Assembly (NCBI GenBank): GCA_021014945.1
Contig: MU266379.1
Span: forward strand, 1 to 64,000
Length of the DNA: 64,000 nucleotides
Reading direction: 5' to 3'
Origin: Leucogyrophana mollusca
Taxonomy: Eukaryota > Basidiomycota > Agaricomycetes > Boletales
Made by a program: the position numbers and the translations under genes. A model generated the notes under the pieces. It was not told the origin of the DNA, did not search any database, and saw only the letters and a program-made list of their open reading frames with translations. Shown here piece after piece: positions 57,250 to 64,000 of the stretch (the first letter of the stretch is position 1; the number at the start of each line of letters is the position of its first letter).

Positions 57250-57765
57250 TGGGGTGGATCATGCATTTCATCGAGCATGGTGTTGGCGCGGTGCATGCAT
57301 ATATATCCCTTGCATTCTGTTCACTTCAAGCTTCAAGCTATGCAAACCATTATTCCTTTATATCCATATTCACCCCATTCTTGTCGATTTTCACCGGGCT
57401 TGAATACAATCGTTGTCTGCCATTGTTTTTGAAGTCGTGGCCTGGAGTCCTGACGTGACATCACAACGATAAGTACCAGAGGGTAAAATGTGTTTCAAAC
57501 GGACGCATCATGCGTATATACAACGTGACAAGGCGACAGTGACTGTAATTAAATAGTTCAGGAGAGTAGGGCAACAGCAGCAGGCAAAGGAACAATGCTT
57601 CGACAAAAAAGAAGACAGCGACATGACTGGCTTATATGAGTACAAGCGTTGGACTCGGAACTTCTGGCGAACGAAAGAGATGGAAGAACAACAGCAAAGA
57701 GGATCAAATTCACTCTGCCAAGAACGAAGGATAAAATTGAGAAAACTCTGTCCGGGAGTTCAAGC
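57250..57765. other. Intergenic between converging genes
   Basis: No coding signal is supported. It lies between the F-box stop and the KH-protein stop. Likely 3' untranslated sequence of both; AT-rich stretches near 57300 and 57550. Confidence 0.5.
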
Positions 57766-59205
57766 TCAAGAAGACGAAGTTGATGCACGGAGCTGCTTTT
57801 GTTTTTCCTGCTCCAATCGCTTAAACGAACTCCATCAGCCAACAATTTGGACGGAAAACACACGGAGATACATACGTGGTAGAGAAGCTGCACAGCCATC
57901 TGGATGTTTGCAGGCTGGCCGGTTATCACGACAAGCCGCTCCCCCTCGCCGCCAGTCGGGGCTGGCTGTCCGTTCACACCTTCACCGACCGCACCAGGTT
58001 CCATGATCTTAATCTGACTGGCACTCATGTGCCTGATTTCATTAATTTTGGCTCCCCCCTTTCCAATAATGCACCCCACAAGGTCATTGGGGATGTATAT
58101 TTGTTGTGTCTGGAGCTGCGCTGGTGGATTGGGAGGGGGAGGGCCGCCACTGTAGTGCGACGACGATTGTGAGTAACCCGGGACATACGATGACCCGGTG
58201 TACGGGGGTCGGCGGGAATAACTGGAGGGACGATAACTGGAGTGACTGGAGGAAGACGGCATGCGCTCCTGCGCTTCGATGAGAATGTTGCCGATATAGT
58301 ATGTTGCTATATGAATAGCGTCTGCGACCCCTGCTACGCTCAGGACTCGCTAGAATAGAGCAGTAAGAAGTGAGTTATTGTTAGGACTTAGAGCGACTGC
58401 GCCGTACCTCCGTTGAACCAGGAAGCATGCCTTCGCTGGCGTTCAGTCTTGCACCACTAGCGTCCTGGATTTCTTTTATTTTTGATCCTTGTTTTCCTAT
58501 AACAGATCCCATGCGGGAATTTGGGATCATGAACTTGATAGTCACAGCACGGCTTCCGGGGACCGAGGGCACGTCGAAAGGCTCATCGTTGATCCTTCGG
58601 ACTATCAGGCCGAACGCCTGCAAACGGGACAGCGTCAACTTAGGCTCAGATATCTTCAATGAGGTCAGGGGACTCACCTTCGAGACGGCGTCGAGAGGTC
58701 CGCTGACATTGAGAATCCTCTCTGGGTTTCCTGGGATGCTCTCAGAAACCATTACACGAGCTCCGCTCTTGTCCCGTATCTCGTTGACGTGCGAGCCAGC
58801 CTTTCCAATAATAATTGACGCGTCTTGAGTGACGATCAAGCAGCGCATGTGAATCATGGCTGAGGGGGGTGTCGCAGCACTAGTAGAAGATGAGGGTGCT
58901 GCGGAAGTTGTAGCAGAGGGTTCGTCAGATTTAGTACGGGAGTCTTCACCCTTCTTGTCGGACGCAGTCTTGTGGTCAGGAGTAGACGCAGTAGTGTCTG
59001 CTACGGACGCGGGAGCTTCCGTCATGGTCACATCATGAGTCATAGAAGATACAGCAGTTGAACCGGAACCCTGGTGTTTTTCCGCTCGTGAGTCATTCGA
59101 CGATGCCGTAGCGCCTGTGTTTGCACGCTTGTACTGCTTTTTCTCCTCGGTGTCGGAGGGAGAGCGCGACCGCTTGCGAGGGTAATCTGCTTCTGCCATG
59201 TCCAA
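57766..59205 (-). CDS. RNA-binding protein with three KH domains (Pbp2/Rnc1-like)
   Basis: PCBP-type mRNA-binding regulator. The N-terminus MDMAEADYPRKRSRSPSDTEEKKQYKRANTG is basic and low-complexity, with a Ser/Thr/Ala-rich region after it. KH1 reads MIHMRCLIVTQDASIIIGKAGSHVNEIRDKSGARVMVSE; KH2, after an intron, VTIKFMIPNSRMGSVIGKQGSKIKEIQDASGARLNASEG; KH3 QQIYIPNDLVGCIIGKGGAKINEIRHMSASQIKIMEP. Each has an intact GxxG loop (GKAG, GKQG, GKGG). A Ser/Tyr-rich linker with an RPSSYSRRPPY run separates KH2 and KH3. The last intron (GTATGT...TTTAAG) leads to the short helix RLEQEKQKQLR and stop TGA at 57766. Yeast Pbp2 and Hek2 and fission yeast Rnc1 share this three-KH plan. Confidence 0.9.
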
Positions 59206-60115
59206 TTTAGTTTTAAATCTCTTTTGTTATAAGACGAGGTGGGTTGGGTGATGGCGGCTTGATATTTAGGATGATATAGGGTATTGTCTGGGATGAGAAG
59301 TCGGAAGGACGATTTCTGACTGGGGGCGAGCGGGAATGGTGAGGATGGCGGATGCGAGGCTGGAGAAGGCAGCGACGGTAACGCAAAGACTCACATTATG
59401 CCAGAATACTGCGATCAACGAACTCTTTGGACACTGTCGGAACTGAAGCTCGGATTGCTTTCTGCAAGGGCAATTAAGGGATACGCTCTGTCGTGGCTGC
59501 GTATATGGACTGGGTTTCAGTGAGCCCCGTTGACAGGATGTTTGCGAGCGCAAACACAGGCCAACATCAATTCACAGCCACATCTCCTGTGCAATCCGTC
59601 AACATATAAGGGCGGGACGGCTCAGGCGCTCAAGATTATCATATTTTAATTCGTTATGGTGTCATGGTGCCATTACTACGAACAAGATAGGGACTTGCAG
59701 CCCACTGGAATCGAGTCCATCGATTGCGGAGGCTTACACAATAATAGGAGGGAGCAGGAGTTGAGGCTGATCGCGATTGATCTTGTAACCATGAACACCC
59801 AATTTTCTCACTGGAACACGTAGTCCAACGTGCGTCGTGCCAAAAATGACATCGAGGGCCCATCGAGTACGAGACCTACCAGTCAGATATTGCGTGCAAA
59901 GATAGCCATCGAGGTCATGGCAGTTTCATAGCTCGTCCTATGTCTTGAACAGAGGTAGTTAATGATATAAATACAGAGAACGTTGAAAATGGGAGCTCAT
60001 CCGGTTGAAGGATGGAGAATTATCTCAGCATCAGGGGGATCGGTGGATAGACCGAATGGGGCTCCAGTTGATGGAACGTTTGCCGTTGGGCAGGGCTCGA
60101 GGCTGCGCGTCAACC
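59206..60115. other. Intergenic, 0.9 kb
   Basis: Between the ADGF stop and the KH-protein start, both on the minus strand. A minus-strand frame of 95 codons at 59266-59553 has no motif. The region near 59200-59260 is likely the KH-gene promoter. Nothing else is seen. Confidence 0.45.
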
Positions 60116-62394
60116 TCAATCATGGATCGGATCGTCGAGGTCCACGATCTCTTGTACATATTTTGTCCAGCGTCTGTCCCAGGCCGCCATTGCGCGTTCT
60201 TTGTCGCTATCATCCATCATCGAGTGCTAGAAAAACGGCATGAGAAAGAATTCTCGAGGGCTCGATGTAACACACAGTGAAGCTGTCGCGCGCTAGGTGG
60301 CCGAGCGTTAGCAGACCCGTCACTTCACTAGCAGCAAGTACCTAGAAACATTCAGCTCATGCCCATTTCTGGGGCCGCGGATCAATTTACCTGGAAGAAA
60401 TCGAAAGACAAGCCCATGTTTTGGAAAACTGCGGGGTCATCTGAGCTTAGGGCAACTGGTACACCATTATTGAGGAGTATTGGAAGTGGGTGCATGGTCA
60501 TCGAGGCCGTCAAGCGCTGTATTATAGTTAGTGGACCATATTCATCCCGGGGGATTATTATAATACCAGGATTTCGTTGCTGTCAATGTGTTAATACTGG
60601 TTGTAAATAGGTGGAGGATAATTTACGAGATCGGGCAAACTTCGATGGCAATACCCTTTTCTCTGCAGATTTCCATAAGTTTTGGGTGTTTGACTAAAGA
60701 AAAGCTGTAGAAGAGAGAGGTATAAGCGAAGGACCTCAACCACCGCCGCGAGGAAAGCCTCACCCGTGCCCGATTCGCTTTGTTCCCAACAGAATGGCAT
60801 CATATAAGTTGACATCCGCTTTGGTACCATCACCACAGGTCTCTCCGCCGTGGAAAATGAAGGGAACGTTGAGTCCAAGTTCTTTCTGGCGTTTCTGGAA
60901 CGCCAGTAACGGCTCAAGATAATCTATGAGAGGCCGGAGAATATTTTCGTCTCCCACAAGGTCAAAGCCTGCACGTATTTAAAGTTGCTGTTTTCGACTC
61001 ATCATGAATGATACTCACCTGCAATCAGGTGCGGGAATTCTTTTTTGAGTGCAAGGCAATCCTCGAGGTACCATTCCAGCTCAGACACCGAATAATGCCG
61101 GATTATGGTATAAATGATCTGCCTCGCAGTTAGCCAGGTGATGACGCGAAGTAACCGTGCCAACTTTTATGCCGATGAGGTCGTCTTCGCGACCTTGCTG
61201 TCTCAAATTCTCCTTGAACTCATTCACAACCTTGTCAATAGTAATAAGCCAGTCTCGGTGTGGCACATTTTCTAGGCCATCCACGCCAACCATACACCTT
61301 CAGTCACTAAACATCAACACAATTCGTTCTGAACGGAAGATACGACTGACTTGGCTGAGAAGTTTATACGCGCTTCAATGTAAGACACGCCGTCTGCGAT
61401 TGTTTCCAGCAGGAAGGACCTGTTGTGAAGTTGGATGACACACCGCTAGCGCGGTATTCGCACATTATCCGACGCACCTGACATAGTCCTCGAACAGAGG
61501 ATAGTAGTATACGAGGGGCTAGTGTCGATAATCATCAATGATTGAGACATTAACAGCTAAGAGGGAATTACCGTAGCAAATATGATAGCCTCACGGAACT
61601 TATCCCAGATCTACCGACAGGTAAGATGCAGATAACGGTAGACGTTCACTGAGCGCTAATGACTTACCCTGATGTTGTTATTGTGCGTTATATACGCTTC
61701 ACTGGGGGTTATCGACATTCGGCTGAGGATCCACTTGTCAAACCCGTCCTTTCCACCGAGGGACGGATCAAAGTTTTCTCTGGCTATTCTCAACGGAACC
61801 CAAGTACCAGGAACATATTCCTTTGCGCACAGCGAGGAATCTATCGAAACAAATGCGGGAGCTTGTGGTCCAAATTCCGGGGAAACAGATAAGATCGTGG
61901 CAGCATTTATGGGGACCGGCGCACGGATGTGGATTGCGGCATGCTGCAAAGCTAGATCTAATAACGTCCTTCCATTGACGGTAATATCAAGATGTGCATG
62001 CAGCAATGCACCCTTGGGCATCTGCGATCCATACACCGATAGAATGCCAGATTCAAAACTCCAGCCAAGCGGATAAGTACCTTGCTCAGCAGCTGGAAGA
62101 GTTTGGTCTTGAGGATGATGTGTTTCCCTAGAGAGCCCTCAGAGTAAGTCATCTCGATGCGATTTATGTGACTGAACCTGTAAGAAATTCCATTCCGGGG
62201 AACGGATGGGGCACATCGTCGTGTTCTTCAGCCCAAATTGTCTCAGCCTCTTCCTTACGAATGCGTCGGACGATCGCGTCAGCTTGGATCTCAGTAGCAG
62301 TATGATTTGAAGCTCTGGCGTGATCGATACGAAGAGCTCTATCTTCTGCGATGAGAGCAGCGCGTTTCACGTTGTATTCTTCGAGGGAGGACAT
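60116..62394 (-). CDS. Adenosine deaminase, ADGF/CECR1 type
   Basis: Zinc hydrolase that turns adenosine into inosine and ammonia. The start is set at MSSLEEYNVKRAALIAEDRALR (62394); an upstream in-frame ATG at 62454 is possible. The metal-binding motif is KGALLHAHLDITVNGRTL. IWDKFREAI, GLENVPHRDWLITIDKVVNEFKENLRQQGREDDLIGIKV and HLIAGFDLVGDEN follow. Then come FIFHGGETCGDG (catalytic His/Glu region), NLYDAILLGTKRIGHGFSLVKHPKL, EVCPISNEILRL and ALSSDDPAVFQ with the two Asp that hold Zn and activate water. The end reads KYVQEIVDLDDPIHD. About 12 introns interrupt it. The long N-terminal helix before HAHLD marks the ADGF branch; secreted animal ADGFs have a signal peptide, but none is visible here. 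Confidence 0.88.
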
Positions 62395-62531
62395 GGTGGT
62401 CAAGATCAGACGACCAAAAGCGGACTCCACGTGCTCTTCATTTACCATGTTCACAAGCCAAGGTTCACCTCAACTGTCAACACGCGCGTCGATAAGCCTC
62501 AGCAATTTATCTGCACGGAGTCCGCGCTGAG

Positions 62532-64000
62532 ATGTCTTCCGACGACGAAATGAGTACGTTCCTAATATTCTATGTACTATTTTGTTGCAAGTCCGTGGTT
62601 GACTGGCTGATTGAACAGATGCTTTGGACACCCGGAAGCCTGCCAGTGGGCGTGGCCAAACGCGAAAGAAGCAAAGAACAGCGTCTCCAGATCCAAGTCT
62701 GACTGCCGCGAAGTCAGGACAGGCCAGTACATCTGCTGCAGCTGCAGCTGAAGATGACGAGATTATGGTTATCGAATCACCATCAAATACGAAGAACAAG
62801 GGTAAGGCCCGGCAAAAGGCCGCTGACCCTGCTCCAGCGCCAACTTCTAAGAGTTCAGCGACGAAAGGAAAGGAGCCACATAAACGCGCCGTTTCTCGGA
62901 AGGCTGTGGTGCAAGAACCAATGGACGTCGACGAAGCTCACGACAACGAAGAAAGCGAGAACGATATTCCTCCAAAACCAAAGCCACGTGTGGCAAATGG
63001 TGCTGGGACCACCAAGAAGCAAACCGACTCCCGTCCTGCGAAGGACACCTTGTCTTCGAAGGAATTGGACCGATGGAAACAGAAAGTGACAGATGCAAGT
63101 CCAACTCTAATCCTCCGATTCGACCAACACTAATCATGTGCCAGCTTGAAGCCCAGCGCGACACGCTAACCAAACAATTAGAAGAGGTGTTCCGTCTGCG
63201 GAATACTGAGCCAGAGGAAGCTCTCGAACAGCTCAGAATCCATTACGACTCTCGGGTGAAGAGTAAGGACGTCTTATTCATGAATTGTCCCTTGTTGATC
63301 GGCAATATCAGCGCAGGATGCCCTCATCAAGGAATTGACGTCACAGCTTGCACGAGCTGAACCTCTCGCTCGGACGAAACACAACGCAGCCTTGCACTTT
63401 ATGACACGGGAGGCAGCCGACGAGGAAAAGAGAGCGGCTGAGGAAGATAACATCCGCTTGAAGGACGTCATCAACCAGAAGGACGCTACCATTGCTGAGG
63501 AGAAGAAGCGAAACACCGAGCTACAGCAATCAGGTACCTAAATCTATTTCACTCCATCATGTCGCCCAACCAAATCCTGATGCCAAATCTTCACAGTGAA
63601 AATAGCTCGTCAGGAGCTTGACGCGGAAATCGAGAGATCAAAGGAGCTCATCGCCAAGGCGTCGCGGAATCCACCACCCTCGGTTACCCGTTCGCAGCCA
63701 CGAAAACCATTCGGCAACGAGGATCCAAAGAACACTGAGGTCATAAAGTTCTACGAGGATATCTCGAATCTGCTGGTGACCAGTCTTCGATTCGAGCCAA
63801 ATCCAGAAGCAGCGCAAGACGATACGATTTTCACGTGTGTATACACGTACGTCAGTTCCGAGTCCCGGGACGAGGAGAAGAGTGAGCTTCATTCATTCGT
63901 CAACGAGTATATTTACGCCTCATTATGCGCACAGGTATCACTTTTACTCTTCGTATGCATGGCGATGATGCAGAAGATGATCGTCGCGTCAAATATACCC
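62532..64000 (+). CDS. pcs1: Monopolin-complex subunit Pcs1/Csm1 (partial, runs off the window)
   Basis: Kinetochore or rDNA cohesin-linker protein that guides sister chromatids. Exon 1 is MSSDDEM plus one base (62532-62553); the intron GTACGT...AACAG leads to NALDTRKPASGRGQTRKKQR. A long disordered basic/acidic region (SNTKNKGKARQKAADPAPAP; EPMDVDEAHDNEESENDIPP) comes first. A coiled coil follows (LEAQRDTLTKQLEEVFRLRNTEPEEALEQLRIHYDSR; ALIKELTSQLARAEPL; DEEKRAAEEDNIRLKDVI; RQELDAEIERSKELI). The Csm1-like C-terminal domain starts VIKFYEDISNLLVTSLRFEPNP and TIFTCVYTYVS; ITFTLRMHGDDAEDDR is its last visible part. At least five introns lie in the visible part. The stop is beyond 64000. The divergent ADGF start is 137 bases upstream. 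Confidence 0.82.

Noticed and set aside
59266..59553. 95-codon minus-strand frame before the KH gene
   Set aside because: No domain, no convincing splice partner, and it occupies a likely promoter region.

Overview
This window looks like nuclear DNA from a mushroom-forming basidiomycete (Agaricomycetes-like). Protein-coding genes lie close together on both strands and are cut by many short introns, mostly about 47-65 nt with GT...AG ends. Several protein types are typically fungal: ATG15, DUF1776, DUF3074, a Zn2Cys6 regulator, a Pcs1/Csm1 monopolin subunit and an FMP25-type RCC1 protein. I recognised no rRNA or tRNA gene and no CRISPR array. Exon ends were worked out by reading splice sites and frames by eye. 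Outer limits are firmer than some internal junctions.

Layout. Positions 1-2764 hold no gene I can support, only short repeats and a hairpin. Next come Spc24 (kinetochore, -), an FMP25-like mitochondrial RCC1 protein (-), a Tim17/22/23-family membrane protein (+), a WD40 protein (-), a FluG-type glutamine-synthetase-like enzyme (+), a DUF3074 START-like protein (-), mitochondrial ribosomal protein bL27m (-), SKP1 (+) and the mRNA capping guanylyltransferase (+). From 16.9 to 32 kb are a Ser-rich hypothetical protein (-), guanine deaminase with a His-rich insertion (+), the autophagy lipase ATG15 (-), phosphopantetheine adenylyltransferase (-), a DHHC palmitoyltransferase (+) and a Zn2Cys6 transcription factor (+). 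From 33.6 to 57 kb are a LIM-domain protein (+), a Sac2/INPP5F-type phosphoinositide phosphatase (-) and a DUF1776 protein (-). These are followed by a cyclic phosphodiesterase (+), an arrestin-like protein (-), BRX1 (-) and an F-box protein (+). The end of the window has a triple-KH RNA-binding protein (-), an ADGF/CECR1-type adenosine deaminase (-) and the first part of a Pcs1/Csm1 protein (+).

The most striking object is a 5,881-bp DNA transposon at 38818-44698. It has about 105-bp inverted ends differing at only four positions, and a 4-bp CGTA target duplication. Arrays of short GC-rich repeats lie inside each end. It carries three genes: a DDE/integrase-core transposase, a BTB/POZ protein facing away from it, and a Cys-rich unknown protein. 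It sits in an intron of the Sac phosphatase gene, one base inside the 5' splice junction. The target duplication and the first transposon base recreate the donor GTACGC, so the host gene may still be spliced across a roughly 5.95-kb intron.

The genes do not form one pathway. Some share cell functions: Spc24 and Pcs1/Csm1 in chromosome segregation, SKP1 and an F-box protein in SCF ubiquitin ligases, bL27m, FMP25 and a Tim17-family protein in mitochondria, and guanine deaminase and ADGF in purine salvage. Sequence-level regulatory hints include an MCB-type box before Spc24, clustered GATA sites before guanine deaminase and TATA-like boxes before SKP1 and the DHHC gene.
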